Shown here: positions 17,599 through 26,683 of the stretch, piece by piece | How positions within the stretch are numbered: the first letter of the stretch is position 1 | Layout: every line of letters starts with the position of its first letter | NCBI GenBank assembly: GCA_039028975.1 | Contig: JBCCHB010000040.1 | Span: forward strand, 43,167-107,166 | Reading direction: 5' to 3' | DNA: 64,000 bases | Origin: JAHBNG01 sp039028975 | GTDB lineage: Bacteria; Chloroflexota; Anaerolineae; Caldilineales; Caldilineaceae | The notes under the pieces: generated by a model | Database searches by the model: none | What the model was told of the DNA's origin: nothing | What the model saw: only the letters and a program-made list of their open reading frames with translations | Made by a program: the position numbers and the translations under genes

Positions 17599-20145
17599 TT
17601 ACCCAATGACCTGAACATATTCAACGCTACTTCCATTCAGCAGGGAACCAACAGGCGCATTCGGCAAACTCTCTGGTATCCAAACCGTGCCTGGTTGAAC
17701 TTGCTCATTTAGCACAACACGTAGGGCTAACTCACCGTAACTGCTGCGAACCGTAACGTCTGATTCCGCTTGTAGGCCCCGGGCCTCTGCATCTTTGGGG
17801 TTCATGCCAACCGCTGAGCCAAACGCCATCTCCTTCATCTGCTCGGTTAGGCTAAACAATGTTCCCCCGTCGTAGGTGACCGTACCACCCACCAAGGCAA
17901 ATGGACGGTCTTCGTTTGACGCTATCTCTGCTTGCTCTGCTTGGCGATAAGCTGGCTGGGGACGAACTTTGGATGCATCCCACTGCAAGCCCTGATCTCC
18001 TAAGGACTCCCAGGTCAATCCTTCATAGATGGGAACAACTTGAGTAATCTCATTCAGAACGCTTGCCGCACTATCAAATGCCCAATCCGCATTCATAAAA
18101 TGGGCTAGATGGGCCACAATAAGCCAATCCGCCGCAGCTTTGCTGTGAGGGGCATTGAATGCCTTAGGCGCATGCTGTACCCGCCGTTCGCAAGAGGTAA
18201 AGGTACCATCCTGTTCTGCCCAGCTAACCGCCGGCAAAACCACATCTGCCAATGCGGCTGTTTCTGTCAGAAAGAGATCCTGAACGACCAGGAAGTCCAG
18301 CTTCTCTAGAGCGGCAGCCCAATCGGCACGCTCACTAGCCGGATTGGCACCCATAATATAGAGTGCCTTGAGATCCTCTCCTGCGCTATCGAGCATGGAT
18401 TTGTACCCCTTGCCCTCACTGCTTGCCAAAGTACAGTTCCACGCCTCTTCAAACCGACTACGTGCCATCTCATCATCCAAGGCACCATAGCCAGGAAGTG
18501 AAGAGGGCAACATTCCCATATCGCGACAGCCCTGACTATTGGCGTCTAAACCAATATAGGCCAGCCGTTCATAATTACCGGTTAAGATGGCCAGATTGGT
18601 TAATCCATTGAGCGCCTGCTCTCCATCAGGGCCAGAGGCAGCCAGAGGGCCATAAAGAATCAGCGTATTTTCGCTCTCATTCAAAAGTGCTGCAGCAGCC
18701 TTTACTTCTTCTGCTCCAACACCACAAGTCTCCAAAAGTGCATGTTGCGATGCCCCAGCCAGAAGTTGGCTCAATGCGGCATCAGCATTCTCACCCTCAT
18801 CCATGACCTCCTTGGCCAATGCATTCAGAAGCGCTACCTCTGTTCCAGGCGTGTATCCCAAGTAAGGACCGTGATAGCGGGTCAACTCAATTTTACGAGG
18901 ATGAGCAATGATCAGCTTTGCCCCACCTCTGCGCACAGCCCGCTTGAGATGCACATCCAGAATGGGTGCTTCTTCGCTGGGATCAAAACCGAAGAGGACA
19001 ATCGTATCCACCTGGGGATCGGGACCATATTGAGGCTTCATCACATCGGTTAATGCGGGGACACCCGTAGCAATGGCGGCCACGTCACTTCCATTCCGAT
19101 GATCCACATTATTTGTCCCAATGACACCTCGGAAGAGGCGCTGCAATAGATAGTTGCTCTCATTGCTCAATTTTGCGCTACCAATGGCACCAACTGAATC
19201 GGCTCCGCTGGTTTTGGCCGTGCGTCGCAACCCTTGGGCAACCATCTCTAGGGCTTCATTCCAAGTCGCAGGAACCAATTGGCCACCTTTACGTACCAGT
19301 GGTTGGTCGAGACGATCTTCGCTATTGGCCCACTCGTAGGCAAAGCGAGTCTTGTCCGCAATCCACTGATCATTCACCTGCATATTCTCTCGGCCGATAA
19401 TGCGCCGAATCTTATGAGTGCGGGTATCAATGCGGATATTATCCCCCGTGGCAAAGTGGGGATCCACACTGGCCGTCCGCTCAATCTGCCAAGGGCGGAA
19501 GTTAAAGCGCGCCACTCGATTGGTCAAGGCGCCGACTGGGCAGATGTCGATAATATTGCCACCTGTCTTGGAATCGACTGGTTGCCCATGCTGAATGTCG
19601 ATAATGGTTTCACCACCCCGCTCAAAGAGGCCAAGCTGGGGCTTATCTTCCCACTCTTCCAGATAGCGGATACAGCGCCAGCAGACCACACAGCGCTCCT
19701 GGTCCAGAACGATCGTATCAGAAATTAGGTAATCTTTGTTTTTATGACGCTTTGGCTCAACTAGCTGGCTGATCCCTGGCCCAAATTTCATAGTTTGATC
19801 TTGCAGAGGGCATTCGCCACCTTTGTCACAAATGGGACAATCCAGCGGATGGTTGAGCAAGATAAATCCCAACATGGCTTCCTGGGTTTCCTGCACGTTT
19901 TCGGTGGCCGTTCGCACAACCGCATCCTGACCGGCCGGAATCGCACAAGCGGGAAGAAGCGCCGTCCCGCGTGGCCCATCCATCTCGACCAGACACATGC
20001 GACAGCAGGCCACTGGATCTAATTTGGGGTGACTACAAAACATGGGAATCTCAATCCCCAGTTTAGCCGCGGCATCAATAACTAACGTCCCCTTGGGAAC
20101 CGTAACTTCTTGTTCATCAATTGTCAGCGTGACTTGATCACTCAT
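17599..20145 (-). CDS. nuoG: NADH-quinone oxidoreductase subunit G (cluster 1)
   Basis: Large iron-sulfur subunit of the peripheral arm, 848 residues. The N-terminal third holds a [2Fe-2S] ferredoxin domain (CSHPKL...CCRMC...CAIPAG), the His/Cys-ligated cluster site NHPLDCPICDKGGECPLQD, and a [4Fe-4S] site CVVCWRCIRY with IDICPVGALTNR. The rest is a molybdopterin-oxidoreductase-like fold (segments SNESNYLLQRLFRG, VVLPAVSWAEQDGTFT and a C-terminal dinucleotide-binding-like domain) that is normally without molybdenum in complex I. It lies 83 bases downstream of nuoEF, across a shortened family B repeat. Confidence 0.95.
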   Translation of the reverse strand: MSDQVTLTIDEQEVTVPKGTLVIDAAAKLGIEIPMFCSHPKLDPVACCRMCLVEMDGPRGTALLPACAIPAGQDAVVRTATENVQETQEAMLGFILLNHPLDCPICDKGGECPLQDQTMKFGPGISQLVEPKRHKNKDYLISDTIVLDQERCVVCWRCIRYLEEWEDKPQLGLFERGGETIIDIQHGQPVDSKTGGNIIDICPVGALTNRVARFNFRPWQIERTASVDPHFATGDNIRIDTRTHKIRRIIGRENMQVNDQWIADKTRFAYEWANSEDRLDQPLVRKGGQLVPATWNEALEMVAQGLRRTAKTSGADSVGAIGSAKLSNESNYLLQRLFRGVIGTNNVDHRNGSDVAAIATGVPALTDVMKPQYGPDPQVDTIVLFGFDPSEEAPILDVHLKRAVRRGGAKLIIAHPRKIELTRYHGPYLGYTPGTEVALLNALAKEVMDEGENADAALSQLLAGASQHALLETCGVGAEEVKAAAALLNESENTLILYGPLAASGPDGEQALNGLTNLAILTGNYERLAYIGLDANSQGCRDMGMLPSSLPGYGALDDEMARSRFEEAWNCTLASSEGKGYKSMLDSAGEDLKALYIMGANPASERADWAAALEKLDFLVVQDLFLTETAALADVVLPAVSWAEQDGTFTSCERRVQHAPKAFNAPHSKAAADWLIVAHLAHFMNADWAFDSAASVLNEITQVVPIYEGLTWESLGDQGLQWDASKVRPQPAYRQAEQAEIASNEDRPFALVGGTVTYDGGTLFSLTEQMKEMAFGSAVGMNPKDAEARGLQAESDVTVRSSYGELALRVVLNEQVQPGTVWIPESLPNAPVGSLLNGSSVEYVQVIG

Positions 20146-20164
20146 GGTGTCAAAACCTTACTTT

Positions 20165-20195
20165 TATACTCAGCTCCGTTTGAAAACCGTAGTAT
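20165..20195 (+). repeat. Family B repeat, internally deleted copy (31 bp)
   Basis: The left end TATACTCAGCTCCGTTTGAA is joined almost directly to a right tip CCGTAGTAT. The whole core present in the 85-base copies is missing. It lies between nuoEF and nuoG. Confidence 0.65.
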
Positions 20196-20228
20196 TAAAA
20201 ATGGGAAGAATCAACTTGTCTAAAAAGC

Positions 20229-22208
20229 TCAATCAGCAGGCACATTATCTCGAATTAACGGTGATTCGCCCACCTGAGTAAAGACTGTATCCGTCAACCC
20301 GCTCCCTTGGCCTTCATCAGGACGATAGATGGGTCGGATAGGAATCTCGGGGCCTGTCTCGTCAGGGTTCGTATTTTCGATCAGCTCTATCCAGTCACCA
20401 CGGAACTTCTGCAAGCTGCTCTGTAAGCCCCAAACTGACGCATCACCAAAGGGGCAAAAGCTCTTGCGCTCGATAAATTTGGAGATGTACTCCATGACTT
20501 CCAGATCTTTCTTACGCCCACCACCTTCTTCAATGCGGATTAAGATCTTCTCCAGCCAAGTACTGCCCTCTCGGCAAGGCGTGCATTTGCCACAGCTCTC
20601 TTCACGATAGAAGGAAACTGTACGGCGAGCAACCTCTACCATAGAGGCTCGCTCATCAATCACAAAGATGCCAGCTGAACCAAGAAGTGATCCGGCTGCT
20701 TGAACATCTTCATATGAGAGAGGTGTATCAAGCTGATCTTCTGTCAGCAATTTCATAGAGATGCCGCCGGGATTAACAGCTTTAATGGGTGCATTCTCAT
20801 CATGAAGACCACCGGCATAATCAAAAATCAGCTCACGGAGGGTCACGCCATGGGGCAATTCGTATAGCCCTGGCTTCTTCACATTGCCACTAAGGCAAAA
20901 TATACGCATTCCGGTGCTCTGCTCGGTTCCCATGGCCTTATACCAATCCACCCCATTCTTCATAATGTGGGTTACATTGGCAACTGACTCGACGTTGTTG
21001 ACAATAGTCGGTCTGGAGTATAGCCCTCCACCTTCATTGGCAGGGAAAGGTGGTTTGAGTCGGGGATGGCCACGGTTGCCTTCTAAGCTTGTTAGCAGTG
21101 CCGTCTCTTCACCACACTCATAGGCACCGGCCCCCCGGTGAATTACGAGCTTGAGGTTTTTACCTTGGATACCAAAGATATTCTCGCCCAAGTAGCCCTT
21201 GGTTTCCGCTTCTGCAACGGCTTCGACAAGACGGGTATAGCCAAAGTAATATTCGCCGCGAATATAGACAAAGGCCCGCTCGGTCTGAACGGCGTGGGCA
21301 CTCATAATAATCCCCTCAATTAGCTGATGGGGATCGTATTCCATGATGATGCGGTCTTTGAAGGTGCCAGGCTCAGACTCATCGGCGTTCACGACCAAGT
21401 ACCGCAGCTTAGATTCTGGTGGCAAGAAGCTCCACTTAACGCCTGTGGGGAAACCCGCCCCCCCCCGACCGCGCAATCCGCTGGCTTTCACCTCATCGAT
21501 GACTTGGCTCGGCTCCATCTCGGTCAGAACCCGGCGGGCTGCGGCATAACCACCATCGGCTTCATAGGTCTCAATTTTGTGGCTATCTACCTTTTTTACC
21601 CGGGCGGTTAACGCAGGTTCATCCATCCCTTCAACCCGATAGGTTCCGGCTGCTCTGCCTGTATTCTCCGGATCGGCGGCTGGTGTCCACCGCTCTAAGA
21701 CGCTGAACGCATTGCCACTCTTGAGCAGATTTAAGAATTGATCGATATGGGCATCAGTTTCAATCTCTTCAAAGTAACGAATCTGCCCGGTGGCCTTCTC
21801 TGTGACTGCAATCATGGGGGCCGTGCCACAAGAGCCCAGACACTCCATATGCTCTAGCGTCATCTGACCATCTGGCGTGGTTTCACCATGATGAAGCCCC
21901 AGCTTCTCCTCCAGCTTGTGCATGAGAACGCTACCGCCCCGCAACATGCACGGGACATTGGTACAGACCTGGAGCAAAAAGTCACCCTTGGCCTCTTCAT
22001 GAATCATATGGTAGTAACCCACAACTGCACCCACTTCAGCCGGTTCTACACCTAAGATGGCCGCCAACTCATTCTGCGCTTCCACTGGCGCATACCCATA
22101 CTCTCGCTGGATGGCGTAGAGACAGGGTAAAACAGCCGATTTCTGTTTGCCTTCTGGATAAAGGTCAATCCAACCTTGAAGCTCTTGTCTTAGCGAGTCA
22201 CTTAACAT
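20229..22208 (-). CDS. nuoEF: NADH-quinone oxidoreductase NuoE-NuoF fusion (cluster 1)
   Basis: Fusion of the two NADH-input subunits in one 659-residue protein. Residues about 1-165 are NuoE (thioredoxin-like) with the four [2Fe-2S] ligands in CTNVPCMLRGG and CLGSCGTAP. Residues about 200-620 are NuoF. It has the NADH/FMN glycine-rich loop GLRGRGGAGFPTG, NADESEPGTFKDR, AYECGEETALL, and the N3 [4Fe-4S] ligands in ESCGKCTPCREGS with a fourth Cys in FCPFGD. A C9 run (21458-21466, G9 on the coding strand) encodes the glycine-rich loop. The ribosome site AGGAAA precedes the ATG. Confidence 0.95.
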   Translation of the reverse strand: MLSDSLRQELQGWIDLYPEGKQKSAVLPCLYAIQREYGYAPVEAQNELAAILGVEPAEVGAVVGYYHMIHEEAKGDFLLQVCTNVPCMLRGGSVLMHKLEEKLGLHHGETTPDGQMTLEHMECLGSCGTAPMIAVTEKATGQIRYFEEIETDAHIDQFLNLLKSGNAFSVLERWTPAADPENTGRAAGTYRVEGMDEPALTARVKKVDSHKIETYEADGGYAAARRVLTEMEPSQVIDEVKASGLRGRGGAGFPTGVKWSFLPPESKLRYLVVNADESEPGTFKDRIIMEYDPHQLIEGIIMSAHAVQTERAFVYIRGEYYFGYTRLVEAVAEAETKGYLGENIFGIQGKNLKLVIHRGAGAYECGEETALLTSLEGNRGHPRLKPPFPANEGGGLYSRPTIVNNVESVANVTHIMKNGVDWYKAMGTEQSTGMRIFCLSGNVKKPGLYELPHGVTLRELIFDYAGGLHDENAPIKAVNPGGISMKLLTEDQLDTPLSYEDVQAAGSLLGSAGIFVIDERASMVEVARRTVSFYREESCGKCTPCREGSTWLEKILIRIEEGGGRKKDLEVMEYISKFIERKSFCPFGDASVWGLQSSLQKFRGDWIELIENTNPDETGPEIPIRPIYRPDEGQGSGLTDTVFTQVGESPLIRDNVPAD

Positions 22209-22238
22209 GATTGATTTCCTAAAACGTTACTTTATATG

Positions 22239-24074
22239 TTATCGGTCCACTTCACCCAACACAATATCGATTGAACCAATATTGGTGATGACATCCGAAA
22301 GCATCTCCCCCTTGCTCATTGCAGTAATGGCATAAAGGTTGTTAAAGCTTGGACCATGAACATGAAGCCGGTATGGTTTGCCCGACCCATCACTATAAAT
22401 GAAGAAGCCTAATTCGCCTTTGCTGGCTTCGATTCCATGGTAGCAGGTACCTGGCGCAACTCGGAACCCTTCAGTTACAAGCTTAAAGTGATGAATGAGC
22501 GCCTCCATGCTCACATCCAATTCGGCCCGAGGAGGAAGGCTGACCTTGCGTTCGTCGCTCTTATATCCGCCATCCGGTAGATTGGCCAAAGCTTGCTTCA
22601 AAATACGGACGCTCTGCCGCATCTCTTCAATGCGTACCTCATAGCGAGCATAGCAGTCACCTGCTTGGCGAACTGGAATGTCAAAATCATAATTTTCATA
22701 ACCACCGTACGGCGCATCACGACGCAGATCCCAATCTACACCACTGCCGCGTAACATGGCACCTGACAACCCCATGTTGATGACCTGCTCCCGGGAGAGC
22801 GTGCCGATATTCTCCAATCGCTCTCGCCAAATGGGTGCATCAGTTAGCAGTCGTTCATAGTCATCAAAATGGCTAGGTAGCATCTCTACTAGCTCAGCTA
22901 AATTGGTTAGAAACGCTGGCGGGACATCCTTCCAGACACCACCAACCCGAATATAACTTAGCGTTAGGCGAGCACCACACACCATCTCAAATAGATCGAG
23001 AATTCGCTCGCGCTCACGAGTTGCATACATCAGGAGACTCATCCCTGCCCCACAAACGTCCAAAGCATGTGCAGCTAGCCAGAAGAGGTGGGACGAGATG
23101 CGTTGAAGCTCGCTCATCATGACCCGAATGACCTGAGCACGTTCCGGGATCTCGATACCCAGCATCTTCTCGACTGCGAGTACATATCCATAATTATTGT
23201 TCATGGACGAGAGGTAGTCCATCCGGTCCGTATAGTAAACAAAGTCCTTGTAACGCTTATGTTCGCCTGTCTTCTCAAATCCGCTATGGAGATACCCCAA
23301 ATCGGGGTCAACGTTGACGACCGTTTCACCATCCAACTCCACGGCCAGACGCAGTACGCCGTGGGTGCTAGGGTGATGTGGCCCCATGTTGATGATCATA
23401 TTTTCCCGGTTAAAACCAGGCGGCAGCTCAGGTGCTTTACTCTCCGCAGACAGAATCTGCTGGCCTAGGGTGCTGAACTCTGGATCTTCCCATGTAAAGG
23501 AGAAAGGAACCTCTTCGCCACCCAACGGCATATCTTTACGCAAAGGATGATTCGGCCAATTATTTGGCATTAGAATGCGACGAGGATCTGGATGATCGGT
23601 AAATTCGATGCCCATGAGATCCAAGACTTCTCGCTCGGGCCAAATGGCCCCCTCGAAGACAGATGCTAAGCTAGGGGCAGAGGGTGAATCACCACCTGAT
23701 AAAGGGCAGAAGACAGTCAAATGTTGCTTACGACTGTATGAACGAAACTGATAGACCGTTTGGAATCGACTGTCATCCGTCTGTTGAGGCAACTCGGATG
23801 TATCAACTGATGAAACGTCGATTAAGGCTTCATAGCCCATCTCTTCGTTCTCTTTAAGGAATGTGGCCAAGTCAACCAATTTCTCTGGCTTGACATAGAC
23901 GACTTGTTGATCGTTTCTAAGACCTGCCGACAATATATCTTCGCCAAAGCGTTCCACAATAGCCGAAGTATCATCCGTTTCACCCGAAGGAGCAGGCACA
24001 TTGGCCGGAATGGATGGATCGTTTATGCTGGGTAGAACTTCGTACGCTCGATTACGAGGAGAAACATTCAGCAT
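22239..24074 (-). CDS. nuoCD: NADH-quinone oxidoreductase NuoC-NuoD fusion (cluster 1)
   Basis: Fusion of the 30-kDa and 49-kDa subunits of the connecting module, 611 residues. The NuoC part (about 35-200) has IWPEREVLDLMGIEFTDHPD and RRILMPNNWPNHPLRKD. The NuoD part (from about 225) has NMGPHHPSTHGVLRLAVELD, with the His of the quinone pocket, and YYTDRMDYLSSMNNNYGY, with the conserved Tyr. It also has the C-terminal RLHVHGPSFNNLYAI. It is followed by nuoEF after 30 bases. A 419-base gap with a terminator-like hairpin separates it from nuoB. Confidence 0.95.
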   Translation of the reverse strand: MLNVSPRNRAYEVLPSINDPSIPANVPAPSGETDDTSAIVERFGEDILSAGLRNDQQVVYVKPEKLVDLATFLKENEEMGYEALIDVSSVDTSELPQQTDDSRFQTVYQFRSYSRKQHLTVFCPLSGGDSPSAPSLASVFEGAIWPEREVLDLMGIEFTDHPDPRRILMPNNWPNHPLRKDMPLGGEEVPFSFTWEDPEFSTLGQQILSAESKAPELPPGFNRENMIINMGPHHPSTHGVLRLAVELDGETVVNVDPDLGYLHSGFEKTGEHKRYKDFVYYTDRMDYLSSMNNNYGYVLAVEKMLGIEIPERAQVIRVMMSELQRISSHLFWLAAHALDVCGAGMSLLMYATRERERILDLFEMVCGARLTLSYIRVGGVWKDVPPAFLTNLAELVEMLPSHFDDYERLLTDAPIWRERLENIGTLSREQVINMGLSGAMLRGSGVDWDLRRDAPYGGYENYDFDIPVRQAGDCYARYEVRIEEMRQSVRILKQALANLPDGGYKSDERKVSLPPRAELDVSMEALIHHFKLVTEGFRVAPGTCYHGIEASKGELGFFIYSDGSGKPYRLHVHGPSFNNLYAITAMSKGEMLSDVITNIGSIDIVLGEVDR

Positions 24075-24493
24075 TACTCTCTTCTACCTTTCACGTGTAC
24101 ATCTCAGCCTCTATAAAAACTGTACTGATGATAATGTACAGTTCTAAAAAAGGACTCGCTTTATTCAAAGAGCACCAATCAGGAACGGGTCTTATCACAA
24201 ACTAACCACGTCTGAAGAGATTGTCTCTACATAGCATGATTAATTCCCGGTCCTAAATCGATCTTTTATGATTATGAGGAAGGTTTTTAAGAATAGCGGC
24301 GGTTCTCTGTGAACCACTCGTTTCTAAAGATGGTGAAGGGGAAGGCACCACCTTAAAATTTCCGTCTGCTTAGGACTCCTGATCAAATAAAACCAAACCT
24401 GTCACCTCGAGTACCCAAGAGATCTTTCATTAGATCTTATTTATTCTCGTTCTTTAATGAGTTTCTACTAGATTTTATTACGGAGGCGCTGTT
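24075..24493. other. nuoB-nuoCD intergenic gap
   Basis: These 419 bases lie inside the operon without a recognisable gene. They contain the hairpin described separately at 24113-24146 and a short AGATC/GATCT palindrome near 24420-24437. The only open frames are short and lack family features. Confidence 0.5.
24113..24146 (-). terminator. Possible intrinsic terminator or attenuator upstream of nuoCD
   Basis: On the minus strand the sequence reads GAACTGTAC, a 10-base loop, GTACAGTT and then TTTATAG. That is an 8-10 bp stem followed by a short U run, 40-70 bases before the nuoCD start. It is modest in GC content, so it may be leaky. Confidence 0.4.
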
Positions 24494-25054
24494 CTAGTTA
24501 AGAGACTTGGCATGCAGCGCCTCTAAAGAATCTATCTCACCTACGCTGGCCAATGCACCGGACATTGCTGGCTGCTTGCGCATAGCAAATGTCTCTTTCC
24601 CTTGCTTTTCGCGCAGCTTGTCAAGCGCATAAAGGAGAGCCTCTGGGCGCGGCGGGCAGCCTGGTACATAAACATCCACTGGGATAATTTTATCTACGCC
24701 CTGCACAATTGCGTAATTGTTGAATGGCCCACCAGCACTTGAGCAGATTCCCATAGCAATAACCCACTTGGGTTCTGACATCTGATCATGGAGACGTTTA
24801 ACCACTGGTGCCATCTTATTGCTAACCCGGCCAGAGACGATCATCAGATCTGCTTGTCGTGGACTAGCTCGAAAGAGTTCAGAACCATACCGTGCAATGT
24901 CATGGCGGGCCGTACTGGCTGCGATCATCTCAATTGCACAGCAAGCTAACCCAAAGAGCAATGGCCATGTACTGTTTTGACGCCCCCAATTGACGACACT
25001 TTCTAATGACGTCGTGATGACGCCCCCATCCGGTAATTGTTCTTCTAAGCCCAT
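24494..25054 (-). CDS. nuoB: NADH-quinone oxidoreductase subunit B (cluster 1)
   Basis: Carries the terminal [4Fe-4S] cluster N2, which hands electrons to quinone. The 186-residue protein has the four ligand cysteines in FGLACCAIEM, MGICSSAGGPF and VPGCPPRPEALL, plus the SPRQADLMIVSG stretch. The C-terminal 35 residues are a variable tail. It lies 191 bases downstream of nuoA. The only nuoB in the window is here; the second complex I cluster has none. Confidence 0.96.
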   Translation of the reverse strand: MGLEEQLPDGGVITTSLESVVNWGRQNSTWPLLFGLACCAIEMIAASTARHDIARYGSELFRASPRQADLMIVSGRVSNKMAPVVKRLHDQMSEPKWVIAMGICSSAGGPFNNYAIVQGVDKIIPVDVYVPGCPPRPEALLYALDKLREKQGKETFAMRKQPAMSGALASVGEIDSLEALHAKSLN

Positions 25055-25245
25055 AATTTTGTTTAACCTCTTCTGTATACTTTGTCCTGTTTGCTCAAAG
25101 CATAAGCATTATAGATGGCTAGATAAAGTTAATACAGAATATATTATATATGTTTACTTATTAAACCTGTTGGTACGCAATAGTAACGTAGCTTGTATGA
25201 ATACGACAATCTACAAATGCCAGAAAAGCTATCCACAGAGAACCT

Positions 25246-25605
25246 TTACTCATCCCAGTTCAAGGCGCCTTTGCGCCACTCGTATATAAGGCCAAACACA
25301 AGCAATAACATAAACCACGCCATTGGCCACATGGCTTGCCAGCGCAACTCTCTCAAAACAACAGCCCAAGGGTACGTAAAGACAATCTCAATATCGAAGA
25401 GAAGAAAGAGCATGGCAACAAGATAATACTTGATCGGAAATTTACGCCTAGCATCATGGAAGGGAATGATACCAGATTCGTAAGGCTCTAATTTCTGAGG
25501 ATTATCCCGCCGCGGACCCAACAAGCTTGGCACAAAAATGGCGACGCCTGCAAAGCCGATTGCGACAATTATCAAGATCAGCAGTGGTAAATAATCAATA
25601 GCCAC
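25246..25605 (-). CDS. nuoA: NADH-quinone oxidoreductase subunit A (cluster 1)
   Basis: Three-helix membrane subunit at the junction with the peripheral arm and first gene of the complete operon. The 119 residues from a GTG start (GGGA ten bases upstream) include KLEPYESGIIPF and LFLLFDIEIVFTYPW, the conserved acidic motifs, and end in LIYEWRKGALNWDE. It is divergent from a second nuoA at 26181. Confidence 0.94.
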   Translation of the reverse strand: MAIDYLPLLILIIVAIGFAGVAIFVPSLLGPRRDNPQKLEPYESGIIPFHDARRKFPIKYYLVAMLFLLFDIEIVFTYPWAVVLRELRWQAMWPMAWFMLLLVFGLIYEWRKGALNWDE

Positions 25606-26180
25606 TAGTTTGATGTCCCTTCAATTGATTTAGTCGAGTAGTTCTTCGAGAATTTGGTTGTGTGAAAATACGGTTGGTTTCTTGAATGATGAATAGCATT
25701 CTAACATGATGAACTTTTGGGTGTCAATATTTTCATCGACCTTGTGAAAAAAAGTACAGAATGGTCGCAACAAGGCGATTTTTTGTTATTTTAGACCGAC
25801 AAAAACTTTCCGATCCAAGATCCGTTGTGATATTATGGCGATTGTTACAGAATACACAAACGAAATTTATACTTGTCTTGTTTGAAAGCTGTGGCCTAAT
25901 TCCTCTGGTGAAGTACTGACAGAACATCAGGAAAATCTTAGAAGCTGTCTGAAAAGGGTAAGAGCGTGTCATTACTGTTTGGCTACAGTTGCGAAGCAAC
26001 CTAGAGCGGAGCGACTGAAGAATCTACATTTTGACTTGAAACAACCGTGAGATCCTTCGTGCCGCTTTGCGGCCGTAACCGAGATGCAGGCTCCTCAGGG
26101 TAACCTTCCAAACAGCTTTTTAGAGAAATTAGGGCTTTTAACGTGAGCACCGTAGTTCCCATAAATTCAAGGATTCGGAA
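25606..26180. promoter_or_regulatory. Divergent intergenic region between the two complex I clusters
   Basis: These 575 bases lie between two head-to-head nuoA genes and must hold promoters for both. The half near the complete operon is AT-rich. The part from about 26000 to 26110 resembles a decayed dispersed repeat (AGAGCGGAGCGACTGAAGAA, GAGATCCTTCGTGCCG). Short open frames at 25733-25999 and 26001-26192 on the minus strand have no family features and are not called. No specific operator is evident. Confidence 0.5.
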
Positions 26181-26540
26181 ATGGAGTTGCAAGGCTACCT
26201 ATTTGTTCTATTACTGAGCGGTATAGCATTCATTCTCCCGCTTGCAGCCGTTCTTATTGGGTGGTTGTTAGGGCCCCGTCGGCCTGATCCCATTAAGATG
26301 GATACATATGAGAGTGGTGTTGAAACCATCGGTGATACATGGGTGCAGTTTCGTGCCCAGTACTATTTGATTGGTCTCATCTTTTTGATTTTTGATGTGG
26401 AAGTTATCTTCTTGTTCCCCATTGCATTAGCCTATCAAAATTTAAGCCTTTTTGGCGTTTTTGCTACCATTACTTTTGTGTTTATCCTGCTTCTTGGCTT
26501 ACTGTTGGAATGGCGCAAAGGCTCGCTGGAATGGCAGTAA
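26181..26540 (+). CDS. nuoA: NADH-quinone oxidoreductase subunit A paralogue (cluster 2)
   Basis: First gene of the second, membrane-only cluster. The 119 residues form three helices with MDTYESGVETIGDTW, LIFLIFDVEVIFLFP and the C-terminal LLEWRKGSLEWQ. This is clearly NuoA, but diverged from the copy at 25246. A GGA motif precedes the ATG. nuoH2 follows after 143 bases, at the place where nuoB, C, D, E, F and G would be expected. Confidence 0.93.
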   Translation: MELQGYLFVLLLSGIAFILPLAAVLIGWLLGPRRPDPIKMDTYESGVETIGDTWVQFRAQYYLIGLIFLIFDVEVIFLFPIALAYQNLSLFGVFATITFVFILLLGLLLEWRKGSLEWQ

Positions 26541-26683
26541 TCTGAATGATTTCAACAAAATGCAGATTCTGTTATTTCTGGGTTCTGTTTTTGTTGCTAT
26601 AACCAAATCACTGTAACTGTACGTAAATGTAAGTTCACCTAATACTAACGATTTCCCATTAAAATTTTTCGGAGTAGGTCCAT

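Noticed and set aside
25733..26192. Small minus-strand frames in the divergent nuo intergenic region
   Set aside because: They lack recognisable domains, ribosome sites or coding-like composition, and one runs through repeat-like DNA.
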